A DNA stretch of 64,000 bases, from contig NZ_JADZ01000025.1 in NCBI RefSeq assembly GCF_000518645.1, positions 1 through 64,000 of the forward strand, written 5' to 3'. The stretch comes from Curvibacter gracilis ATCC BAA-807 (GTDB taxonomy: Bacteria > Pseudomonadota > Gammaproteobacteria > Burkholderiales > Burkholderiaceae_C). Below the pieces are notes generated by a model, which was not told where the DNA came from, did not search any database, and was given only the letters and a program-made list of their open reading frames with translations. The position numbers were made by a program, and so were the translations under genes. Positions 46,349 through 55,454 of the stretch are shown here, piece by piece. The stretch's first letter is position 1. Every line of letters begins with the position of its first letter.

Positions 46349-46362
46349 TTGATCTGAATCAA
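46349..46362. promoter_or_regulatory. FNR box between usp and ccoI
   Basis: TTGATCTGAATCAA is a perfect TTGAT-N4-ATCAA. It lies 59 bases upstream of the usp start and 36 bases before the ccoI ATG, so one site may serve both directions. Confidence 0.88.
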
Positions 46363-46397
46363 GAGGGTGACACAGAATCGCGGTTAGGCTCCAGCCC

Positions 46398-48818
46398 ATG
46401 AATTCAGCAAGCACCGCGCCCCTATCTTCGCTTGACCTGCTGGCGTCTCCGACGGAAGCCCAGCCGGTGGGTGGTGCTGCAGCCCGCGAGTCCGAGCGGC
46501 TGAGCCTGCTGGACGATCCTCAGGAATGGCCGGTGTTCGGTCGGCGATGCGAAGACACGGGGCCGTCCGAGGCGCCTTCCGAGGCCAGTGCGTCGGGCCC
46601 GTGGGAGTCTCAGGTGGTGCTGGAGGGCATGCACTGTGCCGCCTGCGCCCTGACCATCGAGCAGGCCTTGCTGGCGGTGCCGGGGGTCATGGAGGCTCAG
46701 GTCAACGCCGCCACGCACCGTGCACGCGTGGTCTGGCAGCCGGCGCAGGTGGCCCCATCTCGCTGGATGTCGGCGGTCGGGGCGGCGGGTTACCGCGCTT
46801 TGCCGGCCCGTGATGCCTTCACCGTGGAGTTGCGCCAACAGGAGCAGCGCCGCGCGCTGTGGCGTCTGGGGGTGGCAGGCTTTTGCATGATGCAGGTCAT
46901 GATGTACGCATGGCCGGCCTACGTGGCCAGCCCGGGCGACATGACCGACGACATGGCTCAACTGCTGCGTTGGGCCTCGTGGGTGCTCACCCTGCCGGTG
47001 ATGCTGTTTTCGTGCAGTCCCTTCTTTCGCAATGCGTGGCGCGATGTGCGCCAGCGCCGCATCAGCATGGACTTTCCGGTGGCGTTGGGCATGGCCGTCA
47101 CCTTTGTGGTCAGTTCGGCGGCCACCTTCGATGCCAGCGGGCCGCTGGGTCACGAGGTCTACTACGACTCGCTGACCATGTTCGTGTTCTTTCTGCTCAC
47201 CGGGCGCTGGATGGAATTGCGCCTGAGGGATCGCACGGCGGGCGCCCTGGAGGCCTTGATGAACCGCCTGCCCGACAGTGTGGAGCGTCGCGGCGCCGAC
47301 GGCCAATTCGAGCGTGTCGCGGTACGCCGTCTGGTGGTGGGTGATGTGGTTCGCGTGCTGCCGGGTGAAGGCTTCCCGGCCGATGGCGAGGTGCTGGAGG
47401 GCGAAACCCTGGTCGATGAGGCCTTGCTCACCGGCGAGTCGCGCCCGGTGCACCACGCCGTGGGCTCGCAGGTGACGGCGGGCAGCCACAACCTGTCGGC
47501 GCCCGTGCTGGTGCGCGTGGCGCGCCTGGGGGCCGATACCCGCTTTGCAGAGATCGTCACGATGATGGAGCACGCCTCCATGGACAAGCCACGCCTGGCC
47601 CTGCTGGCCGATCGGCTGGCCCGGCCTTTCCTGCTGGCTGTTCTGGCGGCGGCGGCCCTCTCGGCCGCCTGGTGGTGGTCGGTGGACCCGGGGCGGGCCT
47701 TGATGGTGGCCGTGGCCGTGCTGATCGTCACCTGCCCTTGCGCTTTGTCACTGGCCACGCCGGCGGCCATGTTGGCTGCGGCCGGGGCCCTGGCCCGCCA
47801 AGGCGTGCTGGTGCGCAATCTGCAGGCGCTCGAGGCGTTGGCCGAGGTGGATCAATTTGTGTTCGACAAGACCGGAACCCTGACCCGCGACGGCATGACC
47901 GTGCAGGCCATGCGCGTGCGGCCAGGCTTTGACCTCGGGCTTGCCCTGCGGCTGGCCCGCGGGCTGGCAGCGCATTCGCTGCATCCGGTGTCCCGGTCGG
48001 TGCATTCGGCCGCGGGTTTGAGCCCGGCCCTGCACAAGCAGGGCTTGTCCCTCGAAGATCTGTCGCCCGTTGTGCTGGAGCACGTGCGCGAGGTCTCTGG
48101 CTCAGGGCTGGAAGGCCGGGTCAATCTGTTCGGGCACGGCGAGGTCAGCTATCGCCTGGGCTCGGCCAGTTGGTGTCGCCTGAGCGCCGCAGAGATGGCG
48201 CGTGCCGGCGACCTCCAGCAGGTCTATCTGGCCGATGAGCAAGGGTGGCTGGCCACCTTCGACCTGCAGGAGGACGTGCGTGAAGATGCTGCAGAGGCGG
48301 TGCGTCATCTGCAGGCGCAGGGGGTGGGTGTGGCTTTGCTTTCGGGCGACCGGGCAGCATCGGCCGGTCGGGTGGCCGGGCAGGTCGGCATTGAGCGCTT
48401 CCATGGTGACTGTGCCCCGGCCGACAAGCTGACGATCATGCGCGAAGCACAGCGCGAGGGCCACCATGTGGCGATGGTGGGCGATGGGCTCAACGATGGC
48501 CCGGTGCTCGCGGGGGCGCATGTGTCTTTCGCCTTCGGCAATGCGGTGCCGCTGGCGCGTTCCCGTTCTGATTTTGTGGTGATGGGGGGGCAGCTGTCGC
48601 GCCTGCCCTACACCGTGGCGCTGGCCCGTCGCACCTTGCGTGTGGTGCGTCAGAACCTGATCTGGGCGGCAGGCTACAACGCGATCTGTGTGCCTTTGGC
48701 GGTGGTGGGCTGGTTGCCTGCCTGGCTGGCTGGCCTGGGCATGGCCTTGAGCTCGCTGATCGTGGTGCTCAACGCGGCCCGCCTGTCCTTGCCCAGCCTG
48801 TCTTTGCGGAGCCAATGA
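46398..48818 (+). CDS. ccoI: Copper-exporting P1B ATPase for cbb3 oxidase assembly
   Basis: An 806-residue heavy-metal ATPase (CcoI/FixI) delivering copper for the CuB centre of cytochrome cbb3. An N-terminal HMA domain carries GMHCAACALTIEQALL, the membrane metal site is VTCPCALSLATPAAM, and the phosphorylation motif is FDKTGTLTRDG, followed by GDGLNDGPVLAGAHVS. Its stop overlaps the start of ccoS. Confidence 0.96.
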   Translation: MNSASTAPLSSLDLLASPTEAQPVGGAAARESERLSLLDDPQEWPVFGRRCEDTGPSEAPSEASASGPWESQVVLEGMHCAACALTIEQALLAVPGVMEAQVNAATHRARVVWQPAQVAPSRWMSAVGAAGYRALPARDAFTVELRQQEQRRALWRLGVAGFCMMQVMMYAWPAYVASPGDMTDDMAQLLRWASWVLTLPVMLFSCSPFFRNAWRDVRQRRISMDFPVALGMAVTFVVSSAATFDASGPLGHEVYYDSLTMFVFFLLTGRWMELRLRDRTAGALEALMNRLPDSVERRGADGQFERVAVRRLVVGDVVRVLPGEGFPADGEVLEGETLVDEALLTGESRPVHHAVGSQVTAGSHNLSAPVLVRVARLGADTRFAEIVTMMEHASMDKPRLALLADRLARPFLLAVLAAAALSAAWWWSVDPGRALMVAVAVLIVTCPCALSLATPAAMLAAAGALARQGVLVRNLQALEALAEVDQFVFDKTGTLTRDGMTVQAMRVRPGFDLGLALRLARGLAAHSLHPVSRSVHSAAGLSPALHKQGLSLEDLSPVVLEHVREVSGSGLEGRVNLFGHGEVSYRLGSASWCRLSAAEMARAGDLQQVYLADEQGWLATFDLQEDVREDAAEAVRHLQAQGVGVALLSGDRAASAGRVAGQVGIERFHGDCAPADKLTIMREAQREGHHVAMVGDGLNDGPVLAGAHVSFAFGNAVPLARSRSDFVVMGGQLSRLPYTVALARRTLRVVRQNLIWAAGYNAICVPLAVVGWLPAWLAGLGMALSSLIVVLNAARLSLPSLSLRSQ

Positions 48819-48955
48819 TGGACATTCTTTTTCTGCTTATTCCGCTGTCGGTGGCCTTGGTGCTGCTGATTCTGGGAGGGCTCTGGTGGGCGATCCACCA
48901 TGGGCAATTTGAGGGCGTGGAGCAGGAGGGAGAGCGGATTCTCAGGAACGATTGA
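48815..48955 (+). CDS. ccoS: Cbb3 oxidase maturation protein CcoS
   Basis: A 46-residue protein with one membrane helix (ILFLLIPLSVALVLLILGGL) and a short acidic tail (GQFEGVEQEGERILRND). CcoS is needed to load cofactors into cytochrome cbb3. ATG 48815 overlaps the ccoI stop as ATGA, with a second ATG directly after. The stop codon lies inside the FNR box of ccoN. Confidence 0.93.
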   Translation: MMDILFLLIPLSVALVLLILGGLWWAIHHGQFEGVEQEGERILRND

Positions 48956-48965
48956 CGCACGTCAA
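48952..48965 (+). promoter_or_regulatory. FNR-type box upstream of ccoN
   Basis: TTGACGCACGTCAA is a perfect dyad of the TTGAC-N4-GTCAA form, 52 bases before the ccoN start, where an FNR activator at about -41 would sit. It overlaps the end of ccoS. Confidence 0.8.
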
Positions 48966-49017
48966 TGCACCTGTGCACGTTCGCTCTGACACTCGATCAG
49001 CAACTTAGAGGTAACCG

Positions 49018-50454
49018 ATGAATTCATCCAATACACAAGCTGCCCTGTACAACGACACCGTAGTCAGGCAGTTCTCAATCATGGCGGTGGTCTGGGGGGT
49101 GGTTGGCATGCTGGTGGGCGTCGTGATCGCCGCCCAGCTCGCCTGGCCCGAACTCAACTTAGGCATTCCATGGCTCAGTTATGGTCGCTTGCGACCCTTG
49201 CACACCAACGCCGTGATCTTCGCGTTCGGGGGTTGTGCGCTGTTCGCCACCAGCTACTACGTGGTGCAGCGAACCTGCCAGGTGCGTCTGTTCGCGGGCC
49301 CCTTGGCCGCGTTCACGTTCTGGGGCTGGCAATTGGTGATTCTGGCGGCGGCCATCAGCCTGCCCCTGGGTTACACCACCGGCAAGGAATACGCTGAACT
49401 CGAATGGCCGATCGACATCCTGATCACGCTGGTGTGGGTGTCCTACGCCATCGTGTTCTTCGGCACGGTCGGCATCCGCAAGGTGCGTCACATCTATGTG
49501 GCGAACTGGTTCTACGGTGCCTTCATCATTGCCGTGGCGATCCTTCACCTGGTCAACAGCGCTGAAGTGCCGGCTGGCTTCATGAAGTCGTACTCGGCCT
49601 ATGCCGGTGTGCAAGACGCCATGGTGCAGTGGTGGTATGGTCACAACGCGGTGGGCTTCTTCCTGACCGCAGGCTTCCTGGGCATGATGTATTACTTCAT
49701 CCCCAAGCAGGCAGGCCGTCCGGTCTACTCGTATCGCCTGTCCATCGTCCACTTCTGGGCGCTGATCTTCACCTACATGTGGGCGGGTCCTCACCACCTG
49801 CACTACACGGCTCTGCCGGACTGGACCCAATCGGTCGGCATGGTGTTCTCCCTGATCCTGTTGGCCCCCAGCTGGGGTGGCATGATCAACGGCATCATGA
49901 CCCTGTCGGGTGCCTGGCACAAGCTGCGTGACGACCCCGTCCTGCGCTTCCTGATCGTGTCCCTGTCGTTCTACGGCATGAGCACCTTCGAGGGCCCGAT
50001 GATGTCCATCAAGACCGTCAACGCCCTGAGCCACTACACCGACTGGACCGTGGGCCACGTGCACTCGGGCGCTCTGGGTTGGGTGGGTCTGATCTCCATG
50101 GGTTCGCTGTACTACCTGATCCCGCGCCTGTTCGGCAAGAAGACCATGTACTCGGTGAAGGCCATTGAAGTCCACTTCTGGACCGCCACCATCGGCATCG
50201 TGCTGTACATCGCTGCCATGTGGATTGCCGGTGTGATGCAGGGCCTGATGTGGCGCGCCATCAATGCCGACGGCACGCTGACCTACACCTTCGTTGAAGG
50301 CGTCAAGGCCACCTTCCCGTTCTACGTGATCCGTGTGACCGGAGGTCTGCTGTACCTGGGCGGCATGATTGTCATGCTCTGGAACACCTGGATGACTGCC
50401 ATCTCGGGTCGCTCGGTCGACACCCCGGTGCCTGCAGTGGTCGCCCACGCTTGA
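49018..50454 (+). CDS. ccoN: Cytochrome cbb3 oxidase catalytic subunit I
   Basis: A 478-residue, 12-helix haem-copper oxidase subunit. It has His ligands in [50 protein letters not shown] and [14 protein letters not shown]. It reduces O2 at very low concentrations. ATG 49018 follows GAGGT. First gene of ccoNOQP. Confidence 0.98.
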   Translation: MNSSNTQAALYNDTVVRQFSIMAVVWGVVGMLVGVVIAAQLAWPELNLGIPWLSYGRLRPLHTNAVIFAFGGCALFATSYYVVQRTCQVRLFAGPLAAFTFWGWQLVILAAAISLPLGYTTGKEYAELEWPIDILITLVWVSYAIVFFGTVGIRKVRHIYVANWFYGAFIIAVAILHLVNSAEVPAGFMKSYSAYAGVQDAMVQWWYGHNAVGFFLTAGFLGMMYYFIPKQAGRPVYSYRLSIVHFWALIFTYMWAGPHHLHYTALPDWTQSVGMVFSLILLAPSWGGMINGIMTLSGAWHKLRDDPVLRFLIVSLSFYGMSTFEGPMMSIKTVNALSHYTDWTVGHVHSGALGWVGLISMGSLYYLIPRLFGKKTMYSVKAIEVHFWTATIGIVLYIAAMWIAGVMQGLMWRAINADGTLTYTFVEGVKATFPFYVIRVTGGLLYLGGMIVMLWNTWMTAISGRSVDTPVPAVVAHA

Positions 50455-50467
50455 GGAGAGAAAAACC

Positions 50468-51106
50468 ATGAGTCAACACAACGCAAATCAAGCGGCTCCC
50501 GGCGCCTTCTCGCATGAGCGCATCGAAACCAGCAACTTCCTCATGATCGTGCTGATCCTGTTGGTGGTGGCGGTCGGTGGCTTGGTGGAAATCGTTCCTC
50601 TGTTCTTCCAGAAGTCGACCACCGAGCCGGTGAAGGGTGTGCAGCCCTACACCGCCCTCCAACTGGTGGGCCGTGACATCTACATCCGCGAAGGCTGCTA
50701 CAACTGCCACTCGCAGATGATCCGCCCCTTCCGCGCTGAAACCCTGCGTTATGGCCACTACTCGGTGGCTGGCGAGTTCGTGTACGACCACCCCTTCCAA
50801 TGGGGCAGCAAGCGTACCGGTCCCGACCTGCAGCGTGTGGGTGGCAAGTACAGCGATGAATGGCATCGCATCCACTTGAACAACCCACGTGACGTGGTGC
50901 CCGAGTCCAACATGCCGGCTTACTCCTGGCTGGACAAGTCCACCATCGATCCCGCTGTGGTGGCTCCCCGCATGAAGGCCTTGCGCACCGTGGGCGTGCC
51001 TTACACCGACGAGCAGATCGCTGCCGGTGGCGACGAAGTCAAGGGCAAGACCGAACAGGACGCGCTCGTGGCCTACCTGCAATCCTTGGGTCGCGCACTC
51101 AAGTAA
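50468..51106 (+). CDS. ccoO: Cytochrome cbb3 oxidase monohaem subunit II
   Basis: A 212-residue membrane-anchored c-type cytochrome: one N-terminal helix ([20 protein letters not shown]) and haem site [13 protein letters not shown]. It passes electrons from CcoP to CcoN. Starts 13 bases after ccoN. Confidence 0.97.
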   Translation: MSQHNANQAAPGAFSHERIETSNFLMIVLILLVVAVGGLVEIVPLFFQKSTTEPVKGVQPYTALQLVGRDIYIREGCYNCHSQMIRPFRAETLRYGHYSVAGEFVYDHPFQWGSKRTGPDLQRVGGKYSDEWHRIHLNNPRDVVPESNMPAYSWLDKSTIDPAVVAPRMKALRTVGVPYTDEQIAAGGDEVKGKTEQDALVAYLQSLGRALK

Positions 51107-51115
51107 GGAGCTGTG

Positions 51116-51253
51116 ATGGACATCACCACACTTCGCATTGCAGCCACGCTGGCCTGCTTCGTGACCTTTGTCGGCATCATGGTGTGGGCCTTCTCGCGCC
51201 GCAATGCCGCAGGTTTCCAGGAGGCTGCACAGCTTCCGTTTGATCAAGACTGA
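51116..51253 (+). CDS. ccoQ: Cytochrome cbb3 oxidase subunit CcoQ
   Basis: A 45-residue protein with a single membrane helix (LRIAATLACFVTFVGIMVWA) and the tail SRRNAAGFQEAAQLPFDQD, typical of CcoQ, which stabilises the complex. AAGGAG lies five bases before ATG 51116. Confidence 0.95.
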   Translation: MDITTLRIAATLACFVTFVGIMVWAFSRRNAAGFQEAAQLPFDQD

Positions 51254-51273
51254 ACACAGAACGAGAGAGCACC

Positions 51274-52194
51274 ATGAGTGACTTCAAAAGCAACTTCTGG
51301 TCGGTGTACGTGGCGGCAGTGACGCTGGGGGGCATTCTTGCCTGCCTGTTGCTGCTGTGGATCGCGTCCCGCAAGAAAGTGGCCGCCACGGCGGACAACA
51401 CCACGGGCCACGTCTGGGATGAGGACCTGCGTGAAATGAACAACCCGCTGCCCCTGTGGTGGGTGGGCCTGTTCATCATCACCGTGGTCTTCGGTCTGGG
51501 CTACCTCACGTTCTACCCTGGCTTGGGTGACTTTGCCGGCAAGCTGGGCTGGTCGACCGCCAACGAGTACGACAAGGAAGTGGCCAAGGCCAACAAGGAA
51601 CTCGAGCCCCTGTATGCACGCTTCACCAGCATGTCTGTGGAAGATGCAGCCAAGGACCCGCAGGCCAAGGCCATTGGCGAGCGTCTGTTCATGAACAACT
51701 GCGCTCAGTGCCACGGCTCTGATGCCCGCGGCAGCAAGGGCTTCCCGAACCTGACCGATGGCGACTGGCTGCATGGCGGCACGCCCGAAAAGATCACCGA
51801 GACCATCACCGGTGGCCGCATCGGCAACATGCCTCCCATGGCCGCAGCCGTGGGCACGGCTGACGACGTGAAGAACGTGGCCAACTACGTTCTGAGTCTG
51901 TCGGGCAGCCCCCACGACTCGCTGCGCGCTTCGCTGGGCAAGGCCAAGTTCGGTGCTTGCGCCGCCTGCCACGGTGCCGACGGCAAGGGCAACCAGGCCC
52001 TGGGCTCGGCCAACCTGACCGACGACATCTGGCTGCATGGTTACGGCGAAGCCGCGATCATCAACATGATCAACAATGGCAAGACCAACCAGATGCCTGC
52101 TCAGGCTGAGAAGCTCACCGCAGCTCAGATCCATGTGCTCGCATCCTACGTGTGGGGCATGTCCAATCTGGCTCCCGCTGCGGCTGCCAAGTAA
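51274..52194 (+). CDS. ccoP: Cytochrome cbb3 oxidase dihaem subunit III
   Basis: A 306-residue membrane-bound dihaem cytochrome c. It has two N-terminal hydrophobic segments and haem sites NNCAQCHGSDARG near residue 145 and GACAACHGADGKG near 228. It takes electrons from periplasmic carriers. A strong terminator follows, ending the ccoNOQP unit. Confidence 0.97.
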   Translation: MSDFKSNFWSVYVAAVTLGGILACLLLLWIASRKKVAATADNTTGHVWDEDLREMNNPLPLWWVGLFIITVVFGLGYLTFYPGLGDFAGKLGWSTANEYDKEVAKANKELEPLYARFTSMSVEDAAKDPQAKAIGERLFMNNCAQCHGSDARGSKGFPNLTDGDWLHGGTPEKITETITGGRIGNMPPMAAAVGTADDVKNVANYVLSLSGSPHDSLRASLGKAKFGACAACHGADGKGNQALGSANLTDDIWLHGYGEAAIINMINNGKTNQMPAQAEKLTAAQIHVLASYVWGMSNLAPAAAAK

Positions 52195-52209
52195 GGCTTG
52201 ACCCTTGCG

Positions 52210-52245
52210 CCCGCCCGGACGCTGATTGACGTCCGGGCGGGTTTT
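52210..52245 (+). terminator. Terminator after ccoP
   Basis: CCCGCCCGGACG and CGTCCGGGCGGG pair perfectly over 12 bases with an 8-base loop and run into TTTT. Genes ccoG and ccoH beyond it need read-through or their own promoter. Confidence 0.93.
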
Positions 52246-52259
52246 CCTTTTCAATCGTG

Positions 52260-53735
52260 ATGAGGCCTCTGTGGGGCCTGATCGGGGACTGCAGTTTGGA
52301 ACCCACCTCAGGCGATCGTCGCAAAATCATTCCCATCGTTGCTGCCACCGATGACAGCGCCGAGCTGGTGTCTTTGTATGCGGCCCAGCAAAAAATCCAT
52401 CCCCGCTCCGTCAGTGGCTTTTTCAGTCAATGGCGCTGGGCGCTGGTGATCTTCACGCAATTGGTTTTCTATGGCCTGCCCTGGCTGGAGTGGGGGCAGC
52501 GTCAGGCGGTGCTGTTTGATCTGGGCGCGCGCCGCTTCTTCATATTTGGCCTGGTTCTCTATCCCCAGGACTTCATCTATCTGACGGGCTTGCTGGTCAT
52601 CTCGGCCCTGGCCCTGTTCCTGTTCACGGCCATTGCCGGCCGGCTCTGGTGTGGTTATGCCTGTCCGCAAACCGTCTACACCGAAATCTTTCTCTGGATC
52701 GAGCACCACATCGAAGGTGATCGTCAGGCGCGCATTCGTCTGGACGAGTCGCCCATGAGCCTCGAGAAATTCGTCAAGCGAAGCTTCAAGCACATCGTCT
52801 GGCTGACCCTGTCGGTCTGGACGGGGTACACCTTCGTGGGCTACTTTTCACCCATCCGCGATCTGGGCATGGAATTTCTGACCACCCAGATGGGCGGCTG
52901 GGAGATCTTCTGGGTGCTGTTCTATGGTTTTGCCACCTATGGCAATGCCGGCTTCATGCGCGAGCAGGTGTGCAAGTACATGTGCCCCTACGCGCGGTTC
53001 CAGAGCGCCATGTTCGACAAGGACACCCTGATCGTCACCTACGACGAGGCCCGGGGTGACCCGCGAGGATCACGCTCCCGCAAGGCCGACCCTGCGGCGC
53101 TGGGCCTGGGTTCGTGTGTGGATTGCAGTCTGTGCGTGCAGGTCTGCCCCACCGGCATCGACATCCGGAAAGGGTTGCAGTACGAATGCATTGGCTGCGG
53201 CGCCTGCGTCGATGTGTGCGACACCGTGATGGACAAGATGAACTACCCGCGTGGGCTCATCCGTTACTCCACTCAGAATGCAGTCTCCAACAAATGGGGG
53301 CGGCCCGAGATCGTGCAGCGCGTGTTCCGGCCGCGCACCATTTTGTATGGGGTGGTGCTGCTGGCACTCACGGTGGGGCTGTTGGTCAGCCTGGTGCTCA
53401 GGACCCCGCTCAAGGTCGACATCGTGCGTGACCGCGCGGCCTTGTCCCGCATCGTGTCCGGCGGCAAGCTCGAGAACGTCTACCGTCTGCAGATCATGAA
53501 TGCCACCGAAAAAGAGCAGACCTATGTGATCCAGGCCAACGGCTTGGAGGGCATCGAGGTCGCTTCCGAGCAGCAGGTGGTCATCGAGCCAGCCCAGTCG
53601 CGTTGGGTGCCGGTGCGCCTGCAGGTTCCTTATGGTGCCGTTCCTCCTGGGTCCCATACTGTGTACTTCGCCGTCGGCGAAGCCGGTGGGGGGGCCCATG
53701 TGTCTGAAAAGTCAGTTTTCCTGGTACCTCGCTGA
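52260..53735 (+). CDS. ccoG: Cbb3 oxidase accessory protein CcoG (FixG/RdxA)
   Basis: A 491-residue membrane iron-sulfur protein involved in copper reduction for cbb3 assembly. It has several membrane helices, WCGYACPQTVYTEIF, YMCPYARFQ, and two [4Fe-4S] sites SCVDCSLCVQVCPTGID and ECIGCGACVDVCDTVMDK, then a C-terminal Ig-like FixG domain. The exact start is uncertain: GTG 52257 and ATG 52260 are adjacent and only 15 bases beyond the terminator; the conserved part starts near residue 30. Confidence 0.94.
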   Translation: MRPLWGLIGDCSLEPTSGDRRKIIPIVAATDDSAELVSLYAAQQKIHPRSVSGFFSQWRWALVIFTQLVFYGLPWLEWGQRQAVLFDLGARRFFIFGLVLYPQDFIYLTGLLVISALALFLFTAIAGRLWCGYACPQTVYTEIFLWIEHHIEGDRQARIRLDESPMSLEKFVKRSFKHIVWLTLSVWTGYTFVGYFSPIRDLGMEFLTTQMGGWEIFWVLFYGFATYGNAGFMREQVCKYMCPYARFQSAMFDKDTLIVTYDEARGDPRGSRSRKADPAALGLGSCVDCSLCVQVCPTGIDIRKGLQYECIGCGACVDVCDTVMDKMNYPRGLIRYSTQNAVSNKWGRPEIVQRVFRPRTILYGVVLLALTVGLLVSLVLRTPLKVDIVRDRAALSRIVSGGKLENVYRLQIMNATEKEQTYVIQANGLEGIEVASEQQVVIEPAQSRWVPVRLQVPYGAVPPGSHTVYFAVGEAGGGAHVSEKSVFLVPR

Positions 53736-53747
53736 GGGCAATGTCTT

Positions 53748-54047
53748 ATGAACTCTTCCATCTCTTCCAAGTCCCCCGTCGCTGAGGTGACTCCACGCCC
53801 CTGGTGGACCCACGGCCATGTCTGGATGATCATTTCCGGCCCTGCCATCGTCGTGGTTGCGGGCTTTGTCACCCTGTGGCTGGCCATCCGCACCCCGGAT
53901 CCCGTCATCGAGGCGGATTACTACAAACGAGGGGTGGAGATCAACCGCACCCTGCCCGATGTGGACCCCAAGGCCATGATGCCGGCCCTGCAGGGGCGCA
54001 ACCATGCGGCGACCCCGACTCAGGATATTCCCGAGCCCAAGCGTTAA
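53748..54047 (+). CDS. ccoH: Cbb3 oxidase assembly protein CcoH (FixH)
   Basis: A 99-residue protein with one membrane helix (HVWMIISGPAIVVVAGFVTL) and the conserved DPVIEADYYKRGVEIN segment of FixH. It helps assemble the cbb3 complex. Starts 12 bases after ccoG. Confidence 0.9.
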   Translation: MNSSISSKSPVAEVTPRPWWTHGHVWMIISGPAIVVVAGFVTLWLAIRTPDPVIEADYYKRGVEINRTLPDVDPKAMMPALQGRNHAATPTQDIPEPKR

Positions 54048-54104
54048 GCCTCTTACCGATTTGGTGGATGGGGGCTAGGATGGTTCAAACAACCGGAGAG
54101 CCTC

Positions 54105-54401
54105 ATGCTGAATCAGCGCTTGATGTGGATCGCCTGGCCTGCCTTTTTGGTGGCAGGGGTGCTTGAAATACTGGTTTTTGCCGTTGTTGACCCCAACGAC
54201 CTGACCTGGTTCGGTCAGCCTGTGGAGCTGTCCCGCCAAGGGGTGTACACCATTGCGTTCTTTGCTTTTTGGGTGTGCGCGATTGTTTCCAGCGGGTTGA
54301 CGACCCTGCTGTCGCAGTCCCCTTTCGAGGTCAATCGCTGCCCGCTGCCGGGCTCGGATCGGCCTGATGGTTGCCCCAAGCAAGAGGCTTCCTGCGTCTG
54401 A
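54105..54401 (+). CDS. Small membrane protein between ccoH and fnr
   Basis: A 98-residue protein with two membrane helices (WIAWPAFLVAGVLEILVFAV; GVYTIAFFAFWVCAIVSSGL) and a short C-terminal tail with three Cys. ATG 54105 follows GGAG. Similar genes occur at this place in other Burkholderiales; function unknown, likely related to the oxidase. Confidence 0.75.
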   Translation: MLNQRLMWIAWPAFLVAGVLEILVFAVVDPNDLTWFGQPVELSRQGVYTIAFFAFWVCAIVSSGLTTLLSQSPFEVNRCPLPGSDRPDGCPKQEASCV

Positions 54402-54457
54402 GCTGCGATGGGGTTCGGGCCTGCTTTCTGCCAGGCCAGCCCACAGCTTCTGACGTG

Positions 54458-54483
54458 AAAACACCCGGCTGACCGGGTGTTTT
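54458..54483. terminator. Bidirectional terminator between cco genes and fnr
   Basis: AAAACACCCGG and CCGGGTGTTTT pair perfectly over 11 bases with loop CTGA; A and T runs on either side fit use in both directions between the convergent units. Confidence 0.92.
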
Positions 54484-54545
54484 GTGGGCCTTTTGACAAG
54501 GCCTGGGTGGGTGTCGGCGACCCCAAGGGGCAAGCCCCCTGGATC

Positions 54546-55337
54546 TTACTGGCAGGTCTGCGAGTTCACGATGCGCTTGAGGGCATCGGTATCAAGAATG
54601 CGCACATGGCGCTGCTTGACCTCGACGATGTTCTCTTCCACAAATTTGGAGAAGGTGCGGCTCACGGTTTCAAGCTTCAGGCCCAGGTAGCTGCCGATTT
54701 CTTCACGTGTCATGCGCAGCACCAGCTCTGACTGGGAGAACCCGCGTGCGTGCAGGCGCTGGACCAGGTTGAGCAGGAAGGCGGCCAGACGCTCTTCGGC
54801 ACGCATGCTGCCCAACAGCAGCATCACGCCGTGCTCGCGCACGATTTCTCGGCTCATGATCTTGTGCACGTGGTGCTGCAGTGCTGTCACCTCGCGCGAC
54901 AGTTCTTCGATGCGGTCAAACGGCATCACGCACACTTCGGCGTCTTCCAAGGCCACGGCGTCGCAGGTGTGATGGTCCTGCACAATGCCATCCAGGCCGA
55001 TGATCTCGCCGGCCATCTGGAAGCCCGTGACTTGGTCGCGGCCGTCTTCGGTGGCCACACAGGTTTTGAAGAACCCGGTGCGGATCGCATACAGCGACGT
55101 GAATTTCTCGCCGTTGCGAAACAGCGTTGTGCCGCGCTTCACTTTGCGCCGGATCGCCACCACTTCATCAATGCGTTCAAGTTCTTCGGGCTTCAGGCCC
55201 ATGGGCATGCACAACTCGCGCAGATTGCAGTTGGAGCAGGCAACTTTGATGGTTTGTGGGTTCATTCGCCTAGTAGAAGAGTCTGCGCCAGAGCTTAACG
55301 GCTTTGTTGGCTCGGTAGTTACAGGTGTGTCAAACAT
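54546..55337 (-). CDS. fnr: Oxygen-sensing regulator FNR
   Basis: A 263-residue CRP/FNR regulator. The N-terminal cluster ligands are in VACSNCNLRELC and the fourth Cys is in DHHTCDAVALED, so it should bind an oxygen-labile [4Fe-4S] cluster. The HTH recognition helix is in MTREEIGSYLGLKLETVSRT, with the E..SR pattern that reads TTGAT. CAT at 55335-55337 is the start because AGGAGG lies just upstream on the minus strand; a later ATG at 55265 lacks it. It should control the three FNR boxes in this window, including the one near its own promoter. Confidence 0.96.
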   Translation of the reverse strand: MFDTPVTTEPTKPLSSGADSSTRRMNPQTIKVACSNCNLRELCMPMGLKPEELERIDEVVAIRRKVKRGTTLFRNGEKFTSLYAIRTGFFKTCVATEDGRDQVTGFQMAGEIIGLDGIVQDHHTCDAVALEDAEVCVMPFDRIEELSREVTALQHHVHKIMSREIVREHGVMLLLGSMRAEERLAAFLLNLVQRLHARGFSQSELVLRMTREEIGSYLGLKLETVSRTFSKFVEENIVEVKQRHVRILDTDALKRIVNSQTCQ

Positions 55338-55387
55338 GGCTCCTCCTGATATGCCTCAAATTGTGACTTCGGGTCCGCGTCGCCTGC

Positions 55388-55401
55388 TTGATCCACATCA
55401 A
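55388..55401. promoter_or_regulatory. FNR box between fnr and hemN
   Basis: TTGATCCACATCAA is a perfect TTGAT-N4-ATCAA, 54 bases before the hemN ATG and 51 bases upstream of the fnr start on the other strand. It can activate hemN and autoregulate fnr. Confidence 0.9.
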
Positions 55402-55454
55402 GTCCTCTTTCCTTGGCTGATGCACATTATGGTGTCCAGAAGGAAAAATGCCAG

